DNA of 64,000 nt from Nocardiopsis alba DSM 43377 (GTDB lineage Bacteria; Actinomycetota; Actinomycetes; Streptosporangiales; Streptosporangiaceae), in NCBI RefSeq assembly GCF_000341225.1, contig NZ_ANAC01000010.1, positions 434,001-498,000 of the forward strand, written 5' to 3'. Below the pieces are notes generated by a model, which saw nothing but the letters and a program-made list of their open reading frames with translations, was not told the DNA's origin and made no database searches. Position 1 is the stretch's first letter; every line of letters begins with the position of its first letter. Of this stretch, positions 44,962 through 54,199 are shown piece after piece. The translations under genes were made by a program, and so were the position numbers.

Positions 44962-45084
44962 CGGCCCCAGTATGGGTGATCGCCGCCCCCTCACGGAGGT
45001 CGTCCACAGGACGGATCGCGTCGCTTCGGGAGGCGGGCGTGTCCTCGCCCCCGTTCCGTCACCGGTCTTGGGCAGACTGACCGG

Positions 45085-48000
45085 ATGACCGATGTGACCG
45101 ATCCCCTGGCACCCTTCGGCCCGGCGACGCGGACCTGGTTCGAACGGGCCTTCCCCTCCGGCCCCACCCCGGCCCAGGCCGAGGCCTGGGCCTCGGTGTC
45201 CCGAGGCCTGGACACCCTGGTGGTGGCCCCCACCGGTTCGGGGAAGACCCTGTCGGCCTTCCTGTGGGCCCTGGACCGGCTGTCGCACACCCCTGTGCCG
45301 GAGGAGCGTTCTCACCGGTGCCGGGTGGTGTACGTGTCCCCGCTGAAGGCCTTGGCCGTGGACGTGGAGCGCAACCTGCGCCGCCCCTTGGCCGGGATCG
45401 CGGAGGAGGCCGAGGCGTCGGGCGAGTCGTTGTCCCCGGTGACCGTGGGCGTCCGCACCGGGGACACCCCCGCCCGGGAGCGCCGCGCGTTGGCCTCGCG
45501 CCCGCCGGACGTCCTGATCACCACGCCCGAGTCCCTGTTCCTGGTGCTGACCTCCAAGGCCCGGGAGGGGTTGGCGGGGGTGGAGACGGTCATCGTCGAC
45601 GAGGTGCACGCGCTCGCCGGGACCAAGCGAGGGGCCCACCTGGCGTTGAGTCTGGAGCGGCTGGGCGCCTTGACGGAACGTCGTCCCCTGCGGATCGGTC
45701 TGTCGGCCACGGTCCGCCCCCGTGAGGCCGTGGCCGGGTATCTGGGCGGGGCACGGATCGTCGCCCCGCCGGACACTCCGAGGATGGAGCTGAGGGTGGA
45801 GGCCCCGGTCCCGGATCTGGACGAGCCGGGCGGCCCGCCCTCCCCGTCCGAGGGGGCGACGTCAGACGCCGGGGCACGAGGGTCGGTATGGCCGCACGTG
45901 GAGCGCCGGGTGCTGGACCTGGTGGAGGCGCACCGCTCCACCATCGTGTTCACGAACGGTCGCCGCTCCGCCGAGAGACTGTGCGCCCGCGTCAACGACC
46001 TGTACGCCGAACGCGTCGGCGCGACCCTGCCCGTCGAGGAGGTCGCCGCGCTGGTCTCCGGACAGTCGGGGCAGGGCCGGGGAGGAGAGGCCGTCATCGC
46101 CAGGGCCCACCACGGGTCGATGTCCAAGGCCGAGCGGGCACGGATCGAGGACGACCTCAAGGCGGGCCGGCTGCGCTGCGTGGTGGCCACCTCCAGTCTG
46201 GAACTGGGGGTGGACATGGGCGCCGTCGACCTGGTGGTGCAGGTGGGCGCTCCCCCGTCGGTGGCGAGCGGTCTGCAACGGGTGGGGCGCGCCGGCCACC
46301 ACGTGGGCGAGGTGTCGCGCGGGGTGTTCCTGCCCACCCATCGAGGCGATCTGTTGGCCTCCGCCGTGATCGCCGGTCGGATGCGCGAGGGCGGGATCGA
46401 ACGCCTGGAGGTGCCGCGCGATCCGTTGGACGTGCTGGCGCAGCAGATCGTGTCCATGGTGGCGATGGACGACTGGACGGTGACGGATCTGGCGGCGTTG
46501 GTACGCCGGGCCTCTCCGTACGCGGACCTGTCCGATCGGGTTCTGGACGCGGTGCTGGACATGGTGTCGGGGCGTTACCCGTCGGACGAGTTCGCCGAGC
46601 TGCGCCCCCGTCTGGTGTGGGACCGGGAGGAGGGGATCCTGCGGGCCCGCCCGGGGGCCCAGCGACTGGCCGTGATCGGCGGCGGGACGATCCCGGACCG
46701 GGGGCTGTACGGGGTGCACCTGGTATCGGACGGGTCGGGAGGGGCTCCCACCAGGGTGGGCGAGCTGGACGAGGAGATGGTGTACGAGTCGCGGGTGGGC
46801 GACGTGTTCGTCCTGGGTTCGTCCTCCTGGCGGATCGAGGCGATCACCGCCGACCGGGTCCTGGTCTCTCCGGCGCCGGGGCGACCGGGGCGGCTGCCGT
46901 TCTGGAAGGCCGACACCACGGGGCGTCCCGCCGAGCTGGGCCGCGCGGTGGGGGCTCTCGCGCGTGAGCTGGGTTCCCGGTCGGAGGAGGAGGCGCTGAC
47001 GCTGGCCGGTGAGAGCGGGGCGGGCCCCTGGGCCGCGGAGAACCTCGTGGCCTACGTGGCCGAACAGCGCGAGGCCACGGGCGAGGTCCCCGACGATCGC
47101 ACGGTGGTGATCGAACGCTTCCAGGATCAGGTGGGCGATTGGCGCGCGGTGGTGCACTCCCCCTGGGGCGCCCGGGTGAACGGGCCGTGGGCGATGGCGA
47201 TCGCCGCCGGGCTCCGGGAACGGTTCGGAATCGACGCGCGGGTGGTCCACGGTGACGACGGGATCGTGCTGAGCCTTCCGGACGTGGCCGAGGGCGGGAT
47301 CGGCCGTCTCGGCGAGCTGGTGGACCTGGTGTCCCTGGACCCGGAGACGGTGGAGGGGACCGTCGCCGAGGAGCTCACCGGGTCGGCGCTGTTCGCCTCC
47401 CGGTTCCGCGAGTGCGCGGCGCGGGCCCTGTTGTTGCCCAGGCAGAGGCCGGACCGTCGGATGCCCTTGTGGCAGCAGAGGTTGCGGGCCGGGCATCTCC
47501 TGTCGGTGGCGGGACGGTACGGATCGTTCCCGATCGTGTTGGAGACGGTCCGCGAGTGCCTGCGCGACGTGTTCGACGTACCGGCGTTGACGGAGCTGTT
47601 GACCGACCTCCGGGCGCGACGGATCCGTGTGGTGGAGGTGCGCACCCCTCGGGCCTCTCCTTTCGCCCGGACGTTGTTGATGGAGTACACGGCCGCGTTC
47701 CTGTACGAGGGGGACGCCCCCGCGGCGGAGGCGCGGGCCCAGGCGCTCACCCTGGATCCGTCGTTGCTGCGGGACCTGTTGGGCGGCGCGGATCTGCGGG
47801 AGCTGTTGGACCCCGAGGTCGTGGAACGCATCGACGGTCTGTTGCAGCGGACCGCCGCCCCGGTGCGGGACGAGGAGGGGACGGCCGACCTGCTGCGCGA
47901 GGTCGGACCGTTGAGCGACGAGGAGGCCGAGGCCCGAGGGGTCCGCCGGGAGTGGCTGCTCGATCTGGAACGGGCCGGACGCGCGGTGCGCGCGAGGGTG

Positions 48001-49602
48001 GCCGGGGTGGAGCGCTGGTGCGCGGTGGAGGACGTGGCCCGTCTGCGCGACGCCTTGGGAGTCCCACCGCCTCCGGGGGTGCCCGAGGCGTTCCTGGAGC
48101 CGGTGGAGGCCCCGCTGCTCGACCTGGTCTCCCGGTACGCGCGCACGCACGGACCGTTCACCGTGGAGGAGGCGGCGTCCCGGCTCGGGGCGGAGGACGG
48201 CGTGGTGGAGGAGGCCCTTCGGACCCTGGAGGATCGAGGTCGGCTGTCCCGGGGCGGGTTCCGGCCCGGCGGTTCGGGGACCGAATGGTGCGAGGTCGAC
48301 GTGCTGCGCCGGTTGCGGCGCGGGTCGATCGAACGGTTGCGTCGCGAGGTGGAGCCGGTCGCGCCCGAGGCGTTGGCGACGTTCGTCCCACTGTGGCAGC
48401 GGGCCGCTCCGGGCGAGCGGTCACGCGGTCCGGACGCGGTGTTCGAAGCGGTGGAGTCGCTGAGGGGGACCCCTCTGGTGGCGTCGAGCCTGGAGTCCCT
48501 GGTGCTGCCCGCCCGTGTGGAGGGGTACGTCCCGGCGGAGTTGGACGCCCTGACCCAGGCGGGAGAGGTGCTCTGGGCCGGCGCGGGGTCGTTGCCGGGC
48601 GGGGACGGGCGGCTGATGCTGTTCCCCGCCGAGGACGCCCCGTCGCTGACGCCCGAACCCGTCCCGCCGGAGGAGGGGTCGATGACGGCGACCGTCCTGG
48701 AGGTCCTGCGGGGCTCGGGGGCCCTGTTCTTCCGGGACGTCGCCGACCGCGCCGCCCGTGCGTCGGGGGGTGCGTCGGTCTCCGACGCCGACCTGGTGGC
48801 GGCCTTGTGGGAGCTGGTGTGGGCCGGATGGGTCACCAACGACACCCTGGCCCCGCTGCGCGCGTCGTCGGGTTCGGGCCCCGTGCCGAGGCGTTCGTCC
48901 TCGCGCGGGCGTCGACGTCCGACGTTGCCGACCCGTTCGGGCCCTCCCACCGTGGCCGGGCGTTGGTCGTTGCTGCCCGCCCCCGACCCGGACCCGACCC
49001 GGCGCGTACTGGCACGGGTGGAGTCCCGGCTGGAACGCGACGGTGTGCTGGTCAAGGGGCGGCAGGGCCAGGGGTTCACTTCGGACGAGTATCGGGTGCT
49101 GCGCTCCCTGGAGGAGGCGGGCCGGGTCCGTCGGGGGTACTTCGTGAAGGGTCTGGGCGGGGCCCAGTTCGCCCTTCCCGGAGCGGTGGACCGGCTGCGC
49201 GCCTCGTCCCGCGAGGCGTCGGACGGGGCGTTGGATCCCGTGGTGCTGGCCGCCTCGGACCCGGCGAACCCGTTCGGCGCCGCACTGCCCTGGCCCGAGG
49301 CCGCCCGGAGCGGGGAGGGCGGCCGTCCGGGGCGCAGCGCGGGGGCCGTGGTGGTGATCGACGGAGGTCGGCCCACCCTGTACCTGGCGAAGGGCGGGCG
49401 GACGGCCACGACGTTCGGGGCCTCTCCCGAGGCGTTGGTCCGGGCGACCCGAGCGGTGGCCGGGCTGATCGGCGAGGGCTCGCTGGAGTCGTTGACGGTG
49501 GAGCGTGCCGACGGCGGGGAGGTGTTCGGCACCCCGTTGGACGCCGCTCTGGTGGCGGCGGGTTTCCACGTCACCCCCAAGGGGCTGCGGATACGGCGTT
49601 GA
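45085..49602 (+). CDS. lhr: ATP-dependent helicase Lhr
   Basis: A 1505-residue superfamily 2 helicase. Walker A is APTGSGKTLSAF (~50), the DEVH box VIVDEVHAL (~172) and motif III GLSATVRP. Motifs V-VI appear as GVDMGAVDLVVQVGAPPSVASGLQRVGRAGHHVG (~374-407). The first ~850 residues are the Lhr core; the remainder is the Lhr C-terminal domain of winged helices ending in a conserved TLYLAKGGRTATTF region. It unwinds DNA and RNA-DNA duplexes in repair. ATG 45085; GC content and coding bias are very high. Divergent from DUF3046. Confidence 0.95.
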   Translation: MTDVTDPLAPFGPATRTWFERAFPSGPTPAQAEAWASVSRGLDTLVVAPTGSGKTLSAFLWALDRLSHTPVPEERSHRCRVVYVSPLKALAVDVERNLRRPLAGIAEEAEASGESLSPVTVGVRTGDTPARERRALASRPPDVLITTPESLFLVLTSKAREGLAGVETVIVDEVHALAGTKRGAHLALSLERLGALTERRPLRIGLSATVRPREAVAGYLGGARIVAPPDTPRMELRVEAPVPDLDEPGGPPSPSEGATSDAGARGSVWPHVERRVLDLVEAHRSTIVFTNGRRSAERLCARVNDLYAERVGATLPVEEVAALVSGQSGQGRGGEAVIARAHHGSMSKAERARIEDDLKAGRLRCVVATSSLELGVDMGAVDLVVQVGAPPSVASGLQRVGRAGHHVGEVSRGVFLPTHRGDLLASAVIAGRMREGGIERLEVPRDPLDVLAQQIVSMVAMDDWTVTDLAALVRRASPYADLSDRVLDAVLDMVSGRYPSDEFAELRPRLVWDREEGILRARPGAQRLAVIGGGTIPDRGLYGVHLVSDGSGGAPTRVGELDEEMVYESRVGDVFVLGSSSWRIEAITADRVLVSPAPGRPGRLPFWKADTTGRPAELGRAVGALARELGSRSEEEALTLAGESGAGPWAAENLVAYVAEQREATGEVPDDRTVVIERFQDQVGDWRAVVHSPWGARVNGPWAMAIAAGLRERFGIDARVVHGDDGIVLSLPDVAEGGIGRLGELVDLVSLDPETVEGTVAEELTGSALFASRFRECAARALLLPRQRPDRRMPLWQQRLRAGHLLSVAGRYGSFPIVLETVRECLRDVFDVPALTELLTDLRARRIRVVEVRTPRASPFARTLLMEYTAAFLYEGDAPAAEARAQALTLDPSLLRDLLGGADLRELLDPEVVERIDGLLQRTAAPVRDEEGTADLLREVGPLSDEEAEARGVRREWLLDLERAGRAVRARVAGVERWCAVEDVARLRDALGVPPPPGVPEAFLEPVEAPLLDLVSRYARTHGPFTVEEAASRLGAEDGVVEEALRTLEDRGRLSRGGFRPGGSGTEWCEVDVLRRLRRGSIERLRREVEPVAPEALATFVPLWQRAAPGERSRGPDAVFEAVESLRGTPLVASSLESLVLPARVEGYVPAELDALTQAGEVLWAGAGSLPGGDGRLMLFPAEDAPSLTPEPVPPEEGSMTATVLEVLRGSGALFFRDVADRAARASGGASVSDADLVAALWELVWAGWVTNDTLAPLRASSGSGPVPRRSSSRGRRRPTLPTRSGPPTVAGRWSLLPAPDPDPTRRVLARVESRLERDGVLVKGRQGQGFTSDEYRVLRSLEEAGRVRRGYFVKGLGGAQFALPGAVDRLRASSREASDGALDPVVLAASDPANPFGAALPWPEAARSGEGGRPGRSAGAVVVIDGGRPTLYLAKGGRTATTFGASPEALVRATRAVAGLIGEGSLESLTVERADGGEVFGTPLDAALVAAGFHVTPKGLRIRR

Positions 49603-49664
49603 TCGTCGAGGTGGGCCGGGCTCCGGAGGAACGACCCGAAGGTCCTGTTTGAGAGAATGGGCCC

Positions 49665-51284
49665 ATGACCCCCACAGATCCCTTCGATCCCCGGCGTCCG
49701 ACCGAGGACCTCTCCCGCTCCGGGCGGCAGAGGTTCACCGACCGTTACGAGATCCGTGACGAGCTCGGCAGCGGCGCCATGGGCACGGTGTGGCGTGCCC
49801 ACGACACCCGGCTGGACCGCGAGGTGGCGATCAAGGAGGTCCACCTCCCCGACGGCATGCCCCCTCGTGAGCGTGAACGCGCCCGGGCCCGCATGATCCG
49901 CGAGGCCAGGGCCGCCGCCCGCGTCCCCCACCCCTCGGTGGTGACCGTGCACGACGTGCTGGAGGTGGACGGGGTCCCCTTCATCGTCATGGAGCTGCTG
50001 TCGGGCGAGTCTCTGCGCGACCGTCTGGCGCGGTCGGGTCCTCTGTCCGAGACCGAGGTCGAGCGGATGGCCCGCCCCTTGTTGGGCGCGCTGTGGGCGG
50101 CCCACCGGGTGGGGGTGGTCCACCGCGACGTCAAGCCCGCCAACATCATGCTGGTCGACGGCGGGACCCGCCCCGTGCTGACCGACTTCGGCATCGCCAA
50201 CCTGCCCGACCACGGCGGGACCGCTCTGACCGGGACGGGGACCGTGCTGGGGACCGCCGCCTACGCGGCGCCCGAACGGTTGGAGGACGAGGACGCCGGT
50301 CCGATCTCGGACCTGTGGAGTCTGGGCGCCACCCTGTTCGCCGCGCTGGCCGGAGAGTCGCCCTTCAAACGGGAGACTCTCACCTCGACGCTCACGGCCG
50401 TACTGACCATGCCGATTCCACCGCCGCCCGCCCGGGGGCGATTGTCGGAGGTGGTCTCCGGTCTCCTGGCCCGTGACCCCCGTGCGCGTCTGGTGCCCGA
50501 GCGGGCGCTGGCCCTGCTCGACTCCCCCACCCCGAGCACGTCGCCGACGCCGGTGCCGCCGCCTCCGAGCGGGCGCCGTGACCTCCGGGCCCCGTTGTGG
50601 ATCGGTTCCGTGGCCCTCGTGCTGCTCTCCCTGGGCGGCCTCACGGCCTGGAGCCTGCTCCCCGATCGGGAGGCGGAGGGCGAGGCCGCCGTCGACGTCT
50701 CGGACGTGGAGAGCCCCTCCCCCACCCCGTCGGCTTCGGAGGAGGTGGGCACGGTGTCACGTGAGGACGTCCCCGAGGGGTTCGTCCGGTTCCGGGACCG
50801 GAGGGTGGAACTGCTCGTCCCCGAGGACTGGGAGGCACGGGAGGCCGAGCAGGAGGGCGCCTCGGGGAACACCCGACTGGCGGGGTACGAGTTCGACACC
50901 GGGGTGGAGACGGGCACGGCGACCGTCCTCGTCAACCGCTACGACCTTCCCCTCTACGACGCGGAGGCCGCCGTGCTCCGTATGGAGGAACTGCTCGAGG
51001 GGGACGATTCCTTCGACGAGGTCGAACGATTGGCGCTGGACGTGACCCCCGAGCGGGACGGTGTCGACAGCGCCGTCTACGAGGTGCTCTTCCGCCACGA
51101 GGAACGTGAGGTCCCGGAGCGCTGGATGTTCACCCGGGAGATGACCCGACACGGCGGGAGCATGTCCTACAGGGTCAGCCTCAACTTTCCCGCGGAGCTG
51201 CGCGAGGAGTACCGGGACGACTTCGAGGTCGTGCTGGACTCCTTCACGCCCCTCACCGACGACGAGGGCGACGAGACCGAGTAG
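49665..51284 (+). CDS. Membrane Ser/Thr protein kinase (PknB-like)
   Basis: A 539-residue receptor-type kinase. The catalytic domain (~27-285) has GSGAMGTVWRAHD, VAIKEV (Lys), HRDVKPANIML (catalytic loop), TDFGIANL and AAPERL. A Pro-rich linker and one membrane segment (LWIGSVALVLLSLGGLTAWSLL, ~306-327) follow. The extracytoplasmic domain of about 200 residues has no PASTA repeats. ATG 49665 lies 62 bases after lhr. The sensor domain is not one I recognise; in such kinases it may bind cell-wall or protein ligands. Confidence 0.92.
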   Translation: MTPTDPFDPRRPTEDLSRSGRQRFTDRYEIRDELGSGAMGTVWRAHDTRLDREVAIKEVHLPDGMPPRERERARARMIREARAAARVPHPSVVTVHDVLEVDGVPFIVMELLSGESLRDRLARSGPLSETEVERMARPLLGALWAAHRVGVVHRDVKPANIMLVDGGTRPVLTDFGIANLPDHGGTALTGTGTVLGTAAYAAPERLEDEDAGPISDLWSLGATLFAALAGESPFKRETLTSTLTAVLTMPIPPPPARGRLSEVVSGLLARDPRARLVPERALALLDSPTPSTSPTPVPPPPSGRRDLRAPLWIGSVALVLLSLGGLTAWSLLPDREAEGEAAVDVSDVESPSPTPSASEEVGTVSREDVPEGFVRFRDRRVELLVPEDWEAREAEQEGASGNTRLAGYEFDTGVETGTATVLVNRYDLPLYDAEAAVLRMEELLEGDDSFDEVERLALDVTPERDGVDSAVYEVLFRHEEREVPERWMFTREMTRHGGSMSYRVSLNFPAELREEYRDDFEVVLDSFTPLTDDEGDETE

Positions 51285-51292
51285 ACGCACGA

Positions 51293-51327
51293 CCGCGCCC
51301 CGGCGGGTGAGGAGGGCCGGGGCGCGG
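51293..51327. terminator. Terminator between kinase and ROK genes
   Basis: CCGCGCCCCGGC (51293-51304) and GCCGGGGCGCGG (51316-51327) form a 12-bp stem between convergent genes. Confidence 0.8.
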
Positions 51328-51357
51328 GAACGTCGTGGATCCTTCGGTTCGCTCCTC

Positions 51358-52572
51358 TCAGACGGTGGAGGAGAAGACCTCTTCACGGGCGCGCTCCAGG
51401 CCGTGCAGCAGGGCGCCGCGCACCACCGGACTGCCCTGGACCGACCCCAGGGCCACCTCGGGGGTGTTGGGGGCTATACGGGCGGTGGCGGCCTGGACCC
51501 GTTCGGCGAGCTTGGCGCCACCGGCCATGGCCACGTCCCCGCCGAGGACGACCAGGCCCGGGTCGATGATCACGCTGACGGCGGCCACACCTCGGGCGAG
51601 CCGTTCGGCGAAGGCGTCGAGGAAGGCGTCGCCCTCGGGGCTGTCGGAGGCCGCGGCCCGCGCCACCACCTCGGTGACGTCGTTCCCGGTGAACCCGTGC
51701 TCCGCGGCGAGCCGGACCACCTGCTTGGCCTTGACCAGGGCCTGGAAGCCGTGGGGGAGGTCGCGGTCGCCCGCCTCCTGAAGCGACTCGTATCCGCCGG
51801 TCAGGCCCACGTCGCTCGGCATGGGGGCGCCGGGAACGGGCAGGTAGCCGATCTCTCCGGCACCGCCGGAACGGCCGCGGTGGATACGGCCGTCGATCAT
51901 CATGGACATGCCGACGCCGCCGGCGGCGCTGAGCCAGATGAGCACGAACTCGTCGTAGCCGACGGCGGCGCCCTCGGAGTGCTCGGCCAAGGCGGCCAGG
52001 TTGACGTCGTTCTCCAGCATGACCGAGCGGGCGAGGTCGGTCCTGAGGGTCTCCAGTACCCCCTCGTGCCAGGACATGAGGTCGAAGGAGAAGCGGATGT
52101 CGCCGGTGCGGGGGTCGACGACGCCGGGGGTGCCGATGACGCAGGCGCGGACCTTGTCGAGGGGGACCTTGGCGGAATCGACCAGACGCATCACCGCGGT
52201 GTGGACGAGGGAGACGGGGTCGTCGGAGGTCGTGGGGTCGACCGAGACGTCACTGATGATGCGGCCGGTGATGTCGGCGATGGTGGCGGTGACCCGACTC
52301 GCGCTCACGTCGAGGACGGCCACATAGGCGCTTTCGGGGACGACCGCGTAGAGGGCCGCGTTGGGTCCGCGTCCGCCCGCCCGGCTGCCCACGACCCGGA
52401 CGAGGTCGCGTTCCTCCAGACGGGCGAGGAGTTGGGAGGCGGTCACCTTGGACAGCCCCGTCCTCGTACCGAGTTGAGTCCTGGTCAAAGGTCCGCCGGA
52501 CAGCAGTAGTTCCAGCGCCGCTCGATCATTGAGCTGGCGCAGCAGCCGGGGAGTCCCCGGACGTTGAGACAT
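51358..52572 (-). CDS. ROK-family transcriptional repressor
   Basis: A 404-residue regulator. The N-terminal winged helix (LLRQLNDRAALELLLSGGPLTRTQLGTRTGLSKVTASQLLARLEE) precedes a ROK domain. The ROK signature reads SAAGGVGMSMMIDGRIHRGRSGGAGEIGYLPV, with Tyr in place of the usual zinc-binding His. The CxCGxxGC cysteines are absent (GYESLQEAGDRD), so it should be a sugar-sensing repressor without kinase activity. It is divergent from the ABC genes at 52827. A clear palindrome lies just before its start. Confidence 0.9.
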   Translation of the reverse strand: MSQRPGTPRLLRQLNDRAALELLLSGGPLTRTQLGTRTGLSKVTASQLLARLEERDLVRVVGSRAGGRGPNAALYAVVPESAYVAVLDVSASRVTATIADITGRIISDVSVDPTTSDDPVSLVHTAVMRLVDSAKVPLDKVRACVIGTPGVVDPRTGDIRFSFDLMSWHEGVLETLRTDLARSVMLENDVNLAALAEHSEGAAVGYDEFVLIWLSAAGGVGMSMMIDGRIHRGRSGGAGEIGYLPVPGAPMPSDVGLTGGYESLQEAGDRDLPHGFQALVKAKQVVRLAAEHGFTGNDVTEVVARAAASDSPEGDAFLDAFAERLARGVAAVSVIIDPGLVVLGGDVAMAGGAKLAERVQAATARIAPNTPEVALGSVQGSPVVRGALLHGLERAREEVFSSTV

Positions 52573-52593
52573 AACCGTGACACCTCACCCTGT

Positions 52594-52619
52594 TTTTATT
52601 AGGAAAGTTTCCTGTTAAT
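52594..52619. promoter_or_regulatory. ROK-type operator in the divergent promoter region
   Basis: AGGAAAGTTTCCT (52601-52613) is a perfect 13-bp palindrome centred on G, flanked by TTATT and GTTAATT. AGGAAA/TTTCCT spacing is the standard actinobacterial ROK operator. It lies 29 bp upstream of the ROK start and could control both directions. Confidence 0.75.
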
Positions 52620-52826
52620 TTAACTCACAACCTCACAGGAGGTCACGTCCCGGCAGGTCCGTGATGGTTTCGGACCCCGGTTCCCGCGCCGGCGGGGCGA
52701 TCAGGAAGTGCTGTCCCAGCACACCCCCAACCAGTTGTCGAGGCACTCGGATCCGTCCATGATCCCAGGCCGCCTCGAGCACAGGCGCCGGACTCCGGCG
52801 CGACGTGCGAAGGGAGATAGGTTCAC

Positions 52827-54110
52827 ATGAGGTTTCCCAAGATCGCCCTGGCCTCGGCCGTGGTGATGCTGGCGGCCGCCTGCGGCGGAGGTTCCGAGGA
52901 CGGAGGGTCCGGAGGGGCACCCGACAGCCTGACCGTGTGGGTCATGGGCACCGCCCAGGACGAGCTGGTCAACTACTTCGACGACGCGGAGAGCCGATTC
53001 CAGGATCTCTACCCCGGCACCTCGGTCAACGTCGAGTTCATCCCCTGGGGCGACGCCCAGGAGTCCATCACCAACGCCATCGCCGGCGGTGACGCCCCCG
53101 ACGTCCTGGAGGTCGGCAACGACCAGGTCTCCAGCTGGGCCTCGCAGGGCGCCCTGCTCGACATCGGCGAGTACGTCGACGAGTGGGCCCCCTCCAAGGA
53201 CATGGACCAGGAGGCCTTGGAGTACGGGACCTACAACGGCGTCCAGTACGGCGTCCCGTGGTTCTCCGGCGTGCGCACCCTGTACTACCGCTCCGACTGG
53301 CTCGAGGAGCTCGGTCACGACGCCCCCGAGACCTGGGACGAGCTGCTCGAGGTCTCCCAGGCCATCGAGGAGGAGTACGGCGTTCCCGGATTCGCCGCCC
53401 CGACCGACTTCACCAACGGCATCGCCAGCTTCATCTGGGGCAACGGCGGCGAGATCGCGGTGCAGGACGGCGAGGAGTGGACCGGCCGACTGACCGACCC
53501 CGCCACCGTCGAGGCCGTGGAGTTCTACGCCGACCTCACCGCCGAGCACGAGATCTCCCCGCAGAGCTACGTCGGCGAGAACGAGCTCGTCCCGCTGGCC
53601 GACATGGCCAACAGCCAGGTCGGCATGTACATCGACGGCGGCTGGGCCCTGGGCTCCATGGAGGAGCAGGCCGAGGACCCCGAGGTCCTGGAGAACATCG
53701 CCTCCGCCCCGATCCCCGGCGCCGACGGCATCGCCCCGGTCTTCGCCGGCGGTTCCGCCCTGACCGTCTTCGGTCTCACCGAGCACCCGGAGCAGGCCTT
53801 CGACCTGCTGGGCGTCCTGGGCGACCAGGAGGGCGGCAAGGCCTACGCCGACGTCGCGGGCTTCTTCCCGGCCTACCCCGAGCTCCTCGAGGCCGACGAG
53901 TACCAGAACGACCCCGAGCGCGCCGCGGCCGCCACCAGCATGCAGAACACCCGTTTCTTCCCCAGCACCCCTCGCTGGAACGCCGCCGACCTGGACAACA
54001 AGATCCTGCCCGGCGCCGTGCTGGACATCGTCCGGGGCGGAGACCCCGAAGAGGTGTTGGAGGCCGCCAACGAGCAGCTCACCGACATCCTCAACGAGCC
54101 GGTCGAGTAA
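52827..54110 (+). CDS. Sugar ABC transporter binding lipoprotein
   Basis: A 427-residue family 1 solute-binding protein. The lipoprotein signal ends MLAAAC (Cys19), and the mature part begins DSLTVWVMGTAQDELVNYFDDAE. ATG 52827 follows AAGGGAG. The ROK regulator upstream and the NagZ-like hydrolase downstream suggest an amino sugar or a N-acetylglucosamine-containing oligosaccharide as substrate; this is inference. A 15-bp hairpin separates it from the permeases. Confidence 0.9.
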   Translation: MRFPKIALASAVVMLAAACGGGSEDGGSGGAPDSLTVWVMGTAQDELVNYFDDAESRFQDLYPGTSVNVEFIPWGDAQESITNAIAGGDAPDVLEVGNDQVSSWASQGALLDIGEYVDEWAPSKDMDQEALEYGTYNGVQYGVPWFSGVRTLYYRSDWLEELGHDAPETWDELLEVSQAIEEEYGVPGFAAPTDFTNGIASFIWGNGGEIAVQDGEEWTGRLTDPATVEAVEFYADLTAEHEISPQSYVGENELVPLADMANSQVGMYIDGGWALGSMEEQAEDPEVLENIASAPIPGADGIAPVFAGGSALTVFGLTEHPEQAFDLLGVLGDQEGGKAYADVAGFFPAYPELLEADEYQNDPERAAAATSMQNTRFFPSTPRWNAADLDNKILPGAVLDIVRGGDPEEVLEAANEQLTDILNEPVE

Positions 54111-54133
54111 CGGCCGCTTCCGTCCTCGCAGAG

Positions 54134-54173
54134 CCGTGACGGGCGGGCCCGGATCCGAGCCCGCCCGTCACGG
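54134..54173 (+). terminator. Strong hairpin between binding-protein and permease genes
   Basis: CCGTGACGGGCGGGC (54134-54148) pairs perfectly with GCCCGCCCGTCACGG (54159-54173). No promoter is obvious before 54200, so it most likely stabilises the upstream mRNA and lets only part of the transcripts continue. Confidence 0.82.
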
Positions 54174-54199
54174 GCGACCCCGCCCCGATTGAGAAGACC

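Noticed and set aside
44962-45639. Long N-terminal extension of the DUF3046 gene
   Set aside because: It lies antisense to the 5' end of lhr and would be ten times longer than any family member needs.
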